Assembly (NCBI RefSeq): GCF_004122145.1
Contig: NZ_SBKQ01000017.1
Coordinates: 1 to 55,466 of the forward strand
DNA length: 55,466 bases
Reading direction: 5' to 3'
Source: Flavobacterium piscinae
GTDB taxonomy: Bacteria; Bacteroidota; Bacteroidia; Flavobacteriales; Flavobacteriaceae
Shown: positions 42,493 to 51,306 of the stretch, in pieces
Position numbering within the stretch: the first letter of the stretch is position 1
Layout: the number at the start of each line of letters is the position of its first letter
The notes under the pieces: generated by a model
The model's database searches: none
Told to the model about the DNA's origin: nothing
The model's input: only the letters and a program-made list of their open reading frames with translations
Program-made: the position numbers and the translations under genes

Positions 42493-44451
42493 CTATCTAA
42501 CTTTCATTTTTCCATTTTTAAAGCGTTCACTTGCTATTTGATAATAGGAAATAGTTTTGTTTCTTAGGGAATCGTTTATGATTTTTTTTGGTTCTAAAAC
42601 TTTATTATTTGAGTTCCAATGGTATTGAATTACTTTTTTTCGGTCATTGATTTCGGTAAATGTAGTTCCTTCTAATAGTCCTAATGTTCTGTAATTGCCC
42701 ATAAAAGCTCTTTCATCAGAAGAATTCATCTTAGAGATATCTTTCCCAAAAAAACTCGAATTATACTTCCAATTCAAATAACCAAAAAGTGTAGGCATTA
42801 CATCAATTTGGGAAACTAATTTGTCTATTTTTTCATTTTTTTGATTCAAATTATAGATTATTGCCGGAATATGATGTTTATCAACATTAATTTCCCATTT
42901 ACCGGCACTACTGGCACAATGATCAGCAACAATAACAAAAACAGTATTGGAAAACCATTTTTTTGTTTTAGCTTGTTTGATAAATTGTCCTAATGCAAAG
43001 TCAGTATATTTTACAGCGGCTTCTCTATTTCCCTGTTTTAAATTAATTTTATTATCAGGAAAAGTATAAGGTTTATGATTGGAAGTTGTCATAATAAATT
43101 GAAAAAAAGGATGATTGGAAGCAGATTCTAAATCAGCCTTTTTAAGAGATTGATAGTATATGTCTTCATCACAAATTCCCCATGCATTTTCAAAGGTTAC
43201 TTCGCTATCAGGAATAGATGTTCTTTTAGTTGTAATTTCGTCAGATAATGGATTTCCCCTATCTCTGTCATTGATGTCAAATCCTTGACCGCCAAAAAAA
43301 GTGTTCATGTTGTCAAAATAACCATCACCTCCATAAATAAAATCGAGTTGGTAGCCTTTTTGTTTTAATACGGTTGCAACGGAAAATAAATTATCATTAT
43401 TTTGTCTTCTCACGATGCTATTTCCCGGGGTTGGTGGAACACACAGCGTTAAAGCTTCCATACCACGAACAGTTCTTGTTCCTGTTGCATACATGTTTTT
43501 GAATAAAATTCCTTCATTCGCAAGTTGATCAATTGTTGTTGTTAATTGTTCTGAATTTCCAAATTCTTTTAAAAAATCAGCACTTAAACTTTCTATACAA
43601 ATCAATATAATATTTGGTTTTATATCGTCAGTTCCTTCAATAACTCTTGATATATCATCATATTTTTTGGAAGTAAATTTTTCACCGGAAGACAATAAAT
43701 CTGTTTTAACGATTTGATATGCCAATTTTTTGTCTAATTTGACATAAAACAAATCATAATCCAATTCATTAGAACGGTAAGCGGCAAAAAAAGAAAACAC
43801 ACCATTTTTTGAAAGTTCATTTTCATAAGTATTTGTGCTCCATTCTGCTGATTTGTTTTCTACGATTGTTAACAAACTGATTTCTATAAGAATAAAAACA
43901 AAAAAGATTGAAAATCGATTTGAAAATTTTGGCTTTGAACTAAATAGTTGCTGAAAAATTTTATGCTTTCTCAAAAAATAAAAAATGATCAAAATAATAC
44001 TAAGCAAAATTAAAAGTATAACCGGTATGGGAAAGGATTGATTAATGTTTGCTACCACTTCATACGTATAAATTAAATAATCTACCGCTATAAAATTAAA
44101 TCTTGTATTAAATTCATCCCAAAAAGGAAACTCAGCAAAAAATGAGAACAAAACAATAAAAAACAATAACGATAGTATAAAATAATTTAAGATAATATCA
44201 AATGTAGTACCAATCCACTTTGAAGGAAAAAATGTTAAATATAAAATATAGACACTTAAAAATGAAATCCCAACAGTACAGTCAAATAAAAATCCTTTTC
44301 CAAAAATTTTAACGGCAGAATAAATTGATAATTCTAATTTATCAATTGATATTACTGCTAAAATTGTTCTCACAAAAGTTGCTAGAATTAAGTAGCCAAT
44401 AAAAAAATAAATGGCAACCAGGTATCGTTGATATAATAATTTAAAATTCAT
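42493..44451 (-). CDS. LTA synthase-like sulfatase-fold membrane enzyme
   Basis: A 652-residue protein with about five N-terminal transmembrane helices (1-200) and a periplasmic alkaline-phosphatase-superfamily domain (about 270-600). Catalytic marks: NIILICIESLSADF with a metal-binding Glu, the Thr nucleophile in TGTRTVRGMEAL, and VFVIVADHCASSAG with Asp-His ligands. The Gram-negative LTA-synthase family is usual here, which transfers or hydrolyses glycerophosphate groups from phosphatidylglycerol; the acceptor is unknown. It follows dgkA by 2 nt. DgkA would phosphorylate the diacylglycerol released, so lipid headgroup recycling is a sensible reading. A two-component system lies directly upstream. 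Confidence 0.88.
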   Translation of the reverse strand: MNFKLLYQRYLVAIYFFIGYLILATFVRTILAVISIDKLELSIYSAVKIFGKGFLFDCTVGISFLSVYILYLTFFPSKWIGTTFDIILNYFILSLLFFIVLFSFFAEFPFWDEFNTRFNFIAVDYLIYTYEVVANINQSFPIPVILLILLSIILIIFYFLRKHKIFQQLFSSKPKFSNRFSIFFVFILIEISLLTIVENKSAEWSTNTYENELSKNGVFSFFAAYRSNELDYDLFYVKLDKKLAYQIVKTDLLSSGEKFTSKKYDDISRVIEGTDDIKPNIILICIESLSADFLKEFGNSEQLTTTIDQLANEGILFKNMYATGTRTVRGMEALTLCVPPTPGNSIVRRQNNDNLFSVATVLKQKGYQLDFIYGGDGYFDNMNTFFGGQGFDINDRDRGNPLSDEITTKRTSIPDSEVTFENAWGICDEDIYYQSLKKADLESASNHPFFQFIMTTSNHKPYTFPDNKINLKQGNREAAVKYTDFALGQFIKQAKTKKWFSNTVFVIVADHCASSAGKWEINVDKHHIPAIIYNLNQKNEKIDKLVSQIDVMPTLFGYLNWKYNSSFFGKDISKMNSSDERAFMGNYRTLGLLEGTTFTEINDRKKVIQYHWNSNNKVLEPKKIINDSLRNKTISYYQIASERFKNGKMKVR

Positions 44452-44453
44452 AA

Positions 44454-44810
44454 CTATAAATAAGAATAATAGGTTATGGAAAGTATAACAATAGAAATTA
44501 GAACAGCAAAAGATACTGCTCCGGCTGCAATATCTTTTATGAAACCAATTTTAGGATGATAATCAGGATGTACAAAATCACAAAGTTTTTCTACGGCTGT
44601 GTTTAAACTTTCTATTGCCAAGATAAATGCCATACAAAACAATTGAATAATCCAATCTAATTTGGATAAATCAATGTAAAAACCAATTGCAATTAATAGT
44701 AGGGAAAGTAAACTTTGAGTAATAATAGAATGCTCTGTTTTTACTAATAAAAACATGCCGTATAAAGCAAATTTCAGGCTTTTTATTCGTCCGATTACAA
44801 ATGATTTCAT
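44454..44810 (-). CDS. dgkA: Diacylglycerol kinase (DgkA family)
   Basis: The 118-residue trimeric-type kinase has three transmembrane segments and the family signature AIESLNTAVEKLCDF followed by GFIKDIAAGAVSFAVL (catalytic Glu and Asn in the first, Lys-Asp in the second). It phosphorylates diacylglycerol (or undecaprenol, as in some Gram-positives) at the cytoplasmic membrane. A perfect -7 box TACATTTG lies at 44832-44825. It is 2 nt upstream of the LTA-synthase-like gene and 73 nt downstream of the histidine kinase gene. Confidence 0.92.
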   Translation of the reverse strand: MKSFVIGRIKSLKFALYGMFLLVKTEHSIITQSLLSLLLIAIGFYIDLSKLDWIIQLFCMAFILAIESLNTAVEKLCDFVHPDYHPKIGFIKDIAAGAVSFAVLISIVILSITYYSYL

Positions 44811-44883
44811 ACTATTTTTTTAATCAAATGTATGGTGGTAAGCCCAGAAAATGCTTAGGAATTACTTAATAGAAAATTAAGAT

Positions 44884-46269
44884 TTAATTAAAATGAAGTA
44901 GAAAAGTTGTACTGTTATTTAACTTGCTTTTGACAACAATTTTTATATTTAATATATCACATAAACGTTTTACGATTGAAAGTCCTATCCCATTTCCTTT
45001 GATGGAAGGATATTCAGTACTATGCAAGCGATAAAAGGGTAAAAATATTTTCTCCATATTTTCATCAGAAATTCCTATACCTGAATCTTCTATTGAAAGT
45101 AAAATATGACCGGATGCTGATGACAATTTAATTGTAATATGACCATTATGCTTATTATACTTTATTGCATTGGAAATTAAATTCTCTATAATAATAGATA
45201 AGAGGTAATTATCTGATTCCACATAAATATCGTCATCAAAATGTGTAATGACAGTAATTTTTTTGGCTTCAATTTTATCTGAATAACGAGATAGTGTATC
45301 TAAAACCAAAGCGTTTAAATACACAATCTCTTTTTTGCTATTACTTTTTTGATTTTCAAATCGGGCTAATAATAACAATTGATCCACCATAGTATTCAAT
45401 CGATCTATTTCATCAATACAAAATCGAATTTTCTCTTTGTATTCCGCTTCATTTCTCGGTTTTCGAATCAATACTTCCATGGTTCCCTTTATCACTGCTA
45501 AAGGCGTTCTCAATTCATGCGAAGCATCAGATGTAAATTGTTTTTCTCTATCTACCGCATTTTCAATTCGGTTTAAAAGGCTATTTATATTTTCAGATAA
45601 AACAAATAATTCATCTTTATTTTGGGGTAATGGAATGCGTGTTTTTAAATTGTCTTTAGTGATTTGATTTGAGGTTTCAATTATTGTTTGAACAGGTTTA
45701 ATACTTCTTCCGGCAAAAAATCGGGCCATCAAAAACAATAAAAAAAGAATTAAGGGAAAAGTAATCAGCAGAATATTTTTTAAAATCAATACAATTTCAA
45801 AATCTTCCATTGACATGGCAACAACAATAAAACCAACCACTTTATTTTGATTGAGAATTGGTCTTTGAATTTGTCTGATAGGAATGGAATTCAATTCAGA
45901 ATTTACAAAAACATCATTCTTTGAACGATCAAAAAGTACCAAATCAATTTCTTTCAAATTGGGAGACTTATCAATTGTTTCTCCATTGTTATCATAAAAC
46001 TGAACAAAAACCGGATTAACACTGATAGAATTATGCTCCCTTGCTTTCCATTGATCCACCTGAATGAGATAAGTTTCATTTTCATCCGTTGTGACATCAT
46101 CCAAGTGTTTTATTAATTCTTCGTAGACTTCGTCATTAATGTGCTCATTTACACTAAATTTTACCACTTGAAAAATGGCTATAAAGACAAGAGCAATAAA
46201 TACTGCACTACTAACGATATAGTTAAAGGCAATTCTGTTTTTAAAAGAAAAATTAAAATATTTAATCAT
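44884..46269 (-). CDS. Membrane sensor histidine kinase
   Basis: A 461-residue kinase. It has a first transmembrane helix (YIVSSAVFIALVFIAIFQVV), a periplasmic sensor of about 130 residues, a second helix (LLITFPLILFLLFLMARF) and a HAMP domain. HisKA carries the phospho-acceptor in FTSDASHELRTPLAV, and the ATPase has N box ENLISNAIKYNKHNG, G1 EDSGIGISDEN, F box and G2 KGNGIGLSIVKRL. The ATG at 46269 overlaps the response regulator stop by 8 nt, so the two are translated together. I see no sensor motif that names the signal; the next genes suggest envelope lipid or surface stress. Confidence 0.95.
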   Translation of the reverse strand: MIKYFNFSFKNRIAFNYIVSSAVFIALVFIAIFQVVKFSVNEHINDEVYEELIKHLDDVTTDENETYLIQVDQWKAREHNSISVNPVFVQFYDNNGETIDKSPNLKEIDLVLFDRSKNDVFVNSELNSIPIRQIQRPILNQNKVVGFIVVAMSMEDFEIVLILKNILLITFPLILFLLFLMARFFAGRSIKPVQTIIETSNQITKDNLKTRIPLPQNKDELFVLSENINSLLNRIENAVDREKQFTSDASHELRTPLAVIKGTMEVLIRKPRNEAEYKEKIRFCIDEIDRLNTMVDQLLLLARFENQKSNSKKEIVYLNALVLDTLSRYSDKIEAKKITVITHFDDDIYVESDNYLLSIIIENLISNAIKYNKHNGHITIKLSSASGHILLSIEDSGIGISDENMEKIFLPFYRLHSTEYPSIKGNGIGLSIVKRLCDILNIKIVVKSKLNNSTTFLLHFN

Positions 46270-46924
46270 TTGCAATATAGCCTACTCCACGAATAGTCTT
46301 GATGAGTTCCTGTTCTTTTGTTAGGTTTAACTTCTTTCGAATGGCATTCATAAATACATCAATTACTCCCGTATCATATTCAAAATGAATGTCCCAAACA
46401 TCTTCAATAATATTGGTTCTGGTGCATACATGACCTTTATTTTTAATAAGATAGGCCAATAATTCAAACTCTCGTTGTGTCAAATTTACTTCTTTTTTAT
46501 CAACAAAAACTTGAAAAGTATTTTTATCCAGAACAATATTGCCTAACGTTAGGACTTTATTTTCGTTTTTATTTCTGAAATGAATTTTAATACGCTCCAA
46601 CAATTCTTCAAAAGAAAATGGTTTTTTAATATAATCATTGGCTCCGGCTTTTAACCCTTCAATGGTTTCTTGGATAGTATCTTTTGCGGTTAAAAAAAGA
46701 ATTGGGGTTGATTTATCATTTTTTCGGATTGCTTGGCAAACTTCTAAACCTGATAATTTGGGCAACATCCAATCTAACAGAATTAAATCCGGTTGTTCAG
46801 ATTGTGCTTTATGTAAACCTGCCTGACCATCCATTGCCAGGGAAACATCATAATTCTCCTCTTCAAGTCCTTGCTTTAAAAAAGATGCGATTCCGGATTC
46901 GTCTTCTATTATTAATATTTTCAT
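46262..46924 (-). CDS. OmpR/PhoB family response regulator
   Basis: A 220-residue response regulator. The receiver has the phospho-acceptor Asp51 in LILLDWMLPKLSG, Thr in PILFLTAKD and Lys in NDYIKKPFSF. The winged helix DNA-binding domain (about 125-218) has LTQREFELLAYLIKNKGHVC and the typical C-terminal TIRGVGYIA. It is encoded first, overlapping the kinase gene by 8 nt. Likely targets are the adjacent dgkA and LTA-synthase-like genes; this is inferred from position. Confidence 0.96.
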   Translation of the reverse strand: MKILIIEDESGIASFLKQGLEEENYDVSLAMDGQAGLHKAQSEQPDLILLDWMLPKLSGLEVCQAIRKNDKSTPILFLTAKDTIQETIEGLKAGANDYIKKPFSFEELLERIKIHFRNKNENKVLTLGNIVLDKNTFQVFVDKKEVNLTQREFELLAYLIKNKGHVCTRTNIIEDVWDIHFEYDTGVIDVFMNAIRKKLNLTKEQELIKTIRGVGYIAND

Positions 46925-46944
46925 TTCATAAAATTAGGTAATCT

Positions 46945-48543
46945 TTACTCTACCATTATTTTTTGAGAAGAGTAAAATTTATTATCAAAAACTAGCGTAA
47001 GAATAAACGTTGCTGTCATTTTTTGAGGCAAAACAAATTGCATTGTGTTTTTTCCCGAATGAAAATCCGTAATCTCACCTTCACTAAGTATTTTTCCGTC
47101 AAGCGAAGTAATAAAATATGATAAATCCGCTTCATAGGGGACCTCAAATTCCATCTCTAATTCACTTCCTTTGATTGGATTTGGAGCGATTGTAAATGAT
47201 ATTGGATTTTGACTATTTTGCACAGGAATTGACATGGATGGCTCTTTAATCAATTTTACTTCGTAAACGGTTGGGTTGGCTGAAGTGGTATTGGTTTGAT
47301 TTACCGAAAAAGGATTCAAAGAACTACTACTGATTCCACCCACCAAATGACCAATGATAAATTCATCATCTACAATGTCATCTAATTTGATCACTTCATT
47401 TGAAAAACGTGGCAAACTCAAATTCGGAATAAATTCGGCTCCGGCACCATTTAACAAAGGCATTTCGACGGGTAGTTTATATTCAGTTAAATTACCATTT
47501 GCTTCTCTAGTAACTCTACTAATTGTTTTTACAAAAGGAACCAAATTATCTTGTACCAAAGTTGTTCCGTTGTAATAATACTGACTCATTCCACCAAAAA
47601 ATAGATTATGCATCGTATTGGACTCTGCTTGAAATAATCCAACCGAGCCACTGTGGTAATTACTTAAATATTGATTGAAAGAAGTTTGTGGAACATGACC
47701 GCTAGCCTTTACATCTACCGGATATAAAAAAGGTAAATCCTGGTTAATTTGAAAAACACCGGATGAAATGGTATAACCCAATTCACCATCGGGAAAAACC
47801 TGAGGAACTAAATTATAATCTCTTCGATGCAAATGGATTGGGTCTGTGATTTGTTCAATTAAAGAAAAACTCAATTGAGTTCCGGAATTATCAATGGTAA
47901 ATTTTCGAATTTGATTCGTATAAGTTTGCGTAAAAGTAGGATTCCCCATTGGATTATAACGACCGTCAAAACGATGACCGCCAACTAAATAAAAAGTAGT
48001 ATTAATTTTTCCTAATTGTCCGCCGGTTACAGCAAAAATAGTATTACTGATTTGTTTAAAATAGTTCGTAATTGGCAAGTTATTGATTATGGCATTAATC
48101 AAATTTGGTACATCAATTGCCGTTAATTTATCAAACGTGATGTGATCATTGGCCGAAACAGAAAATGCATAACCACCAATGATGTAAAGCGTATCACCAT
48201 CCTGATAAAAATTCATATTAGTAGACTGTAATTGCTCTCTGATTCCGGTTGGTAAAGAGGATAATGAAACTGACCAACTCTGTTGTGTCATTTTATCAAC
48301 CACATATAATGATGAATTATTATTAGATGCCGGAAAAGCATTAAAAGGTTGTCGGGCATGCAAACCATCTAATCTTCCACCAATTATGAGCCATTTTCCA
48401 TCGCTTTGTCCGAAAGCAAATGAATGCAAGCCTGGTAAACCATTAATTGTAACAGGGTTTAATTCTAAAGAATAATTAAATTCATTTTGAGCAAAATTGA
48501 CTTGTGTAATCAACAACAATAATGATAAAATATACGTTTTCAT
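46945..48543 (-). CDS. Secreted kelch-like protein with type IX secretion sorting domain
   Basis: The 532-residue exported protein has a signal peptide (MKTYILSLLLLITQVNFAQ), kelch-like beta-propeller repeats (WLIIGGRLDGLH, LYIIGGYAFS, FYLVGGHRFDGRYNP, HNLFFGGMSQYYYN, HLVGGISSSS) and a C-terminal type A sorting domain (FTIAPNPIKGSELEMEFEVP, ISQKIMVE-like end) for secretion and surface anchoring by the type IX system. The ATG at 48543 is used, not the extension to 48561, which overlaps the promoter -7 box (48566-48559). That promoter has the same palindrome and spacing as those of the sulfide-oxidation locus. The ligand of the propeller is unknown. Confidence 0.88.
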   Translation of the reverse strand: MKTYILSLLLLITQVNFAQNEFNYSLELNPVTINGLPGLHSFAFGQSDGKWLIIGGRLDGLHARQPFNAFPASNNNSSLYVVDKMTQQSWSVSLSSLPTGIREQLQSTNMNFYQDGDTLYIIGGYAFSVSANDHITFDKLTAIDVPNLINAIINNLPITNYFKQISNTIFAVTGGQLGKINTTFYLVGGHRFDGRYNPMGNPTFTQTYTNQIRKFTIDNSGTQLSFSLIEQITDPIHLHRRDYNLVPQVFPDGELGYTISSGVFQINQDLPFLYPVDVKASGHVPQTSFNQYLSNYHSGSVGLFQAESNTMHNLFFGGMSQYYYNGTTLVQDNLVPFVKTISRVTREANGNLTEYKLPVEMPLLNGAGAEFIPNLSLPRFSNEVIKLDDIVDDEFIIGHLVGGISSSSLNPFSVNQTNTTSANPTVYEVKLIKEPSMSIPVQNSQNPISFTIAPNPIKGSELEMEFEVPYEADLSYFITSLDGKILSEGEITDFHSGKNTMQFVLPQKMTATFILTLVFDNKFYSSQKIMVE

Positions 48544-48558
48544 GATATTAATTTTGCT

Positions 48559-48603
48559 CAAATTTAATTCAGAATAAACTAATTTTGAGTAACTAATGTT
48601 ACC
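48559..48603 (-). promoter_or_regulatory. Palindrome-controlled promoter of the kelch/T9SS gene
   Basis: AGTAACTAATGTTACC (48588-48603) has the GTAAC-N4-GTTAC core intact. Exactly 21 nt downstream on the minus strand is TAAATTTG (48566-48559), a perfect TAnnTTTG. Predicted start is about 48554, 11 nt before the ATG. Palindrome, spacing, -7 box and short leader all match the three promoters at 4624-4668, 8013-8057 and 10063-10107. Confidence 0.7.
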
Positions 48604-48606
48604 TAA

Positions 48607-49923
48607 TTATTGCATGACAAATTTTATCCCAAACGAGACAATATTAGCCTCTAAACCATCACTTCGGGAGTAATGATTAAACCTGAAATCAATATTCTTT
48701 ATTCCGAATTTCCAAATTTTTGCAGCGGTAAAAATATCTGTATAATTTACGCCAAATCCATATTGATGAGCATCAAAGGTTGACAAGTCATAATCAGAAG
48801 TATAATACTGGTCAGTGGAAAGATGTTGTTCATACGGGGCAAAATAGGTTGAAGCTTGTTGCGTATAATAACGATACATCGGAATAAGCGTAAATCGATC
48901 GGTAATTTTATACGGTAATTCCAAACTGGCGGTATGAGAGGAAATTCCCCAATTATCCGTGTAAAAACGATAATACGTTCGTACTACCAATTTTTCGTTG
49001 ACATAATAATTCAATCGGGCACCAATGGGCAATTTAAATCGGCTGTCCGGTAATCGCTCAATGTCATCGGCCAATTGAAATTCATTGATAAAAGCATTGT
49101 CAACATCTGCAAAATAAACCCGTTGGTAAGGTGTGGAAAGTAACCCTTGTTGTTGTAAAATATCAGCAAATATTGAAATCTGAGTCTTTTTATTCAGCAC
49201 CTGCGAAAAACTTAGTGAAACTGCAAAAGAATTCCTGTTTTTATCTGGATGAAAAACAAAATTTGTCGGAGCATAATTTGTGTTGCCTGTGACGGTAAAA
49301 TCATCAAAAATTCCCCCATTCAGATTATTACCGTTATCGGCAAAATCTTGTAACTCCTTTGGATAAATAGGCTTCCAAGTATCTAAATATACATTAGCAG
49401 CAATACCTACTTCCGTATTTTTATCATTGAATAATTTGGTTAATCCACCACCAAAACCGATGGAAGAATAATCATATTCCACCGAACCCGAAATATGAGC
49501 GTTCCAAATGGTATTGCGGTCATCTGAACTATGACTGTAATTAATCACCAAAGTCGTTAACACATCTTGAGCAGAAGCACCTGAACTGGCTTGCCACGGA
49601 CTGGGCGTATTACTGTCAAAAGGATTGATATTTCCCGAGGAAGCAGATGAATAGGCAGAAATTCCAATATCCACCGTTAAAACATCGTCGTCGTTTAAAG
49701 GAACAGCTACTACAATTGTGGGTGTAATATCGGTTAAATCTTCCATTCCATTTCCACCGGCAACCGCTGAATGAATTCCGTCTTGTTTGTAATAACTCAT
49801 CAGGAAATCTACTTCTATGGATTCTAACACTCGTTTTTTGTAGCTCACTTCTATAGAATCATTCACTTGAGCAAAACCCAATGATGTGATGAATAACAAA
49901 ATGAATGAATACCAATTTTTCAT
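48607..49923 (-). CDS. DUF3570 family outer membrane beta-barrel protein
   Basis: A 438-residue protein with a signal peptide (MKNWYSFILLFITSLGFA) and a chain of alternating polar/apolar strands typical of an outer membrane barrel, ending in NIVSFGIKFVMQ. Family features: VDFLMSYYKQDGIHSAVAGG near the N-terminus, repeated strand pairs with FAVSLSFSQVLNKKTQISIFADILQQQG, and YYRFYTDNWGISSHTASLELPYKI. It is the last member of the trx-ApbE-DUF4266-DUF3570 cluster, which I recall as recurring in other bacteria. Function is unknown; the context suggests an envelope redox system. No convincing ApbE flavinylation motif was seen. Confidence 0.82.
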   Translation of the reverse strand: MKNWYSFILLFITSLGFAQVNDSIEVSYKKRVLESIEVDFLMSYYKQDGIHSAVAGGNGMEDLTDITPTIVVAVPLNDDDVLTVDIGISAYSSASSGNINPFDSNTPSPWQASSGASAQDVLTTLVINYSHSSDDRNTIWNAHISGSVEYDYSSIGFGGGLTKLFNDKNTEVGIAANVYLDTWKPIYPKELQDFADNGNNLNGGIFDDFTVTGNTNYAPTNFVFHPDKNRNSFAVSLSFSQVLNKKTQISIFADILQQQGLLSTPYQRVYFADVDNAFINEFQLADDIERLPDSRFKLPIGARLNYYVNEKLVVRTYYRFYTDNWGISSHTASLELPYKITDRFTLIPMYRYYTQQASTYFAPYEQHLSTDQYYTSDYDLSTFDAHQYGFGVNYTDIFTAAKIWKFGIKNIDFRFNHYSRSDGLEANIVSFGIKFVMQ

Positions 49924-50057
49924 AAATATATTTTTTTGAACACAGATTTAAAAAATTGAAAAAATTATTAAAGATGTTTTAAGACTCATAATCTATACTA
50001 TTCTCAAAACCTTTTCAACTTTTAAACCCTTAACCTTTTAAACTCTTAAACTTTAAA

Positions 50058-50267
50058 CTAATTACAACCACACCCTCCTCCGGTTTTACCACCATTGGCT
50101 CCGGCAGCTGCTTCGCGATAGACTTGAAAATTGGTTTCAAAACGTTCAGAGGAACGAGCAGCTAATTTCATGTCAGGGTCGTTTATTTTTTCTTTTTCAT
50201 ATTCTTTGACCGTATTACAGGATTGGAGAATGAAAAGAATCAAGGTTAAAATTGTAACTTTTTTCAT
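50058..50267 (-). CDS. DUF4266 family small lipoprotein with C-terminal CxC
   Basis: The 69-residue lipoprotein has a signal peptide (MKKVTILTLILFILQSC) and a short mature chain with NDPDMKLAARSSERFE and the Gly-rich C-terminus GGKTGGGCGCN. The two C-terminal cysteines in CxC are the family hallmark and could bind a metal or take part in thiol exchange. I use the ATG at 50267; the frame up to 50330 only adds residues ahead of the signal. It lies between apbE and the DUF3570 gene, separated from each by gaps holding AACACAGATTT repeat ends. Confidence 0.85.
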   Translation of the reverse strand: MKKVTILTLILFILQSCNTVKEYEKEKINDPDMKLAARSSERFETNFQVYREAAAGANGGKTGGGCGCN

Positions 50268-50319
50268 TTTAGGATTTTTAGAACACAGATTTATAAAATT
50301 TTTAAAAATTATCTGATTA

Positions 50320-51306
50320 TTATTTTTCAAATTTTTTCATGTCAATATTTTTGGAGGTATGCACAACGCCCTTATCATCCACAATTATGCATTCAATTCC
50401 TTTAAGTTGATTAATTAAATCAAGTCCAGTATCTACACCTAAAACAAAAACTCCGGTAGCAAGTGCATCGGCGAGTTCTGTGGTTTTGGCAAAAACCGAC
50501 ACACTCACTATTCCGGTGGCAGGATAACCTGTTCTTGGATCTATAATATGTGAATAACGCTTTCCGTTAAACGAAACAAACTTTTCATAGCTACCCGAAG
50601 TTTCTACCGCACTGTCTTCGAGAGGAAATGTGGCAAACACTTTGTTTTTATTCATTGGGTTTACGATAGCAACCGTCCACGGTTTCCCATCAGGTTGTTT
50701 GCCCCAAGCGAAAACATCTCCCGATACATTGACAATTCCAGATTTGCAACCACTTTCAAGTAACAATGCTTTGACTTTATCAGCAATATATCCTTGACCG
50801 ATGCCACCCAAGCCAAGTTTCATTCCTCTATTTTTTAAAAAAACAGTAGATTCTTTTTCGTTTAAAATGATGTTTTGATAACCAACCTTTGCTACGGAAT
50901 TTTTAATGGCTTCTTCTGAAGGCATTTCTTTCATACTGCCATCAAATTTCCAAATTTTATCCATCGAAGCATACGAAATATCAAAAGCCCCATTTGTTAG
51001 TTTCGAAATCTTAATGGCTCTTTCAATCAATTCAAATACCTCTTGATCCACTTTTACGGTCGTAATTCCGGCATTTTGATTGACTTTTGATACTTGTGTT
51101 GTTGGAATCCAATCTGAAATTAAATGTTCAATGCGTTTTACCTCTTCTATAGCTTGATTAATATATTGATTTGCTTGAATGGTATCGTTTGCTACAACCG
51201 TCATTTCAAACGGACTACCAAGCATAAATGTTTTTTTACTATGCACAATTTGAGCTGATGAAACCGACACAATCAACACCAGTAAATAAAAAATTAATCC
51301 TCTCAT
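50320..51306 (-). CDS. apbE: FAD:protein FMN transferase, exported
   Basis: The 328-residue ApbE enzyme attaches FMN to Thr or Ser residues of extracytoplasmic proteins. It has a signal peptide (IFYLLVLIVSVSSAQ), then MLGSPFEMTV, ISDWIPTTQVSKVN, the binding segment LGLGGIGQGYIADK, VNVSGDVFAWG, SHIIDPRTGYPA and the catalytic/metal segment ELADALATGVFVLG. Its start overlaps the stop of the thioredoxin-like gene by 4 nt, so the two are coupled. Its flavin-acceptor partner is not obvious in the window. Confidence 0.95.
   Translation of the reverse strand: MRGLIFYLLVLIVSVSSAQIVHSKKTFMLGSPFEMTVVANDTIQANQYINQAIEEVKRIEHLISDWIPTTQVSKVNQNAGITTVKVDQEVFELIERAIKISKLTNGAFDISYASMDKIWKFDGSMKEMPSEEAIKNSVAKVGYQNIILNEKESTVFLKNRGMKLGLGGIGQGYIADKVKALLLESGCKSGIVNVSGDVFAWGKQPDGKPWTVAIVNPMNKNKVFATFPLEDSAVETSGSYEKFVSFNGKRYSHIIDPRTGYPATGIVSVSVFAKTTELADALATGVFVLGVDTGLDLINQLKGIECIIVDDKGVVHTSKNIDMKKFEK

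Noticed and set aside
49700..49760. ApbE flavinylation motif in the DUF3570 protein
   Set aside because: The closest match elsewhere in the protein is QASSGAS, which lacks the motif's Asp; nothing canonical is present, so no flavinylation is claimed.
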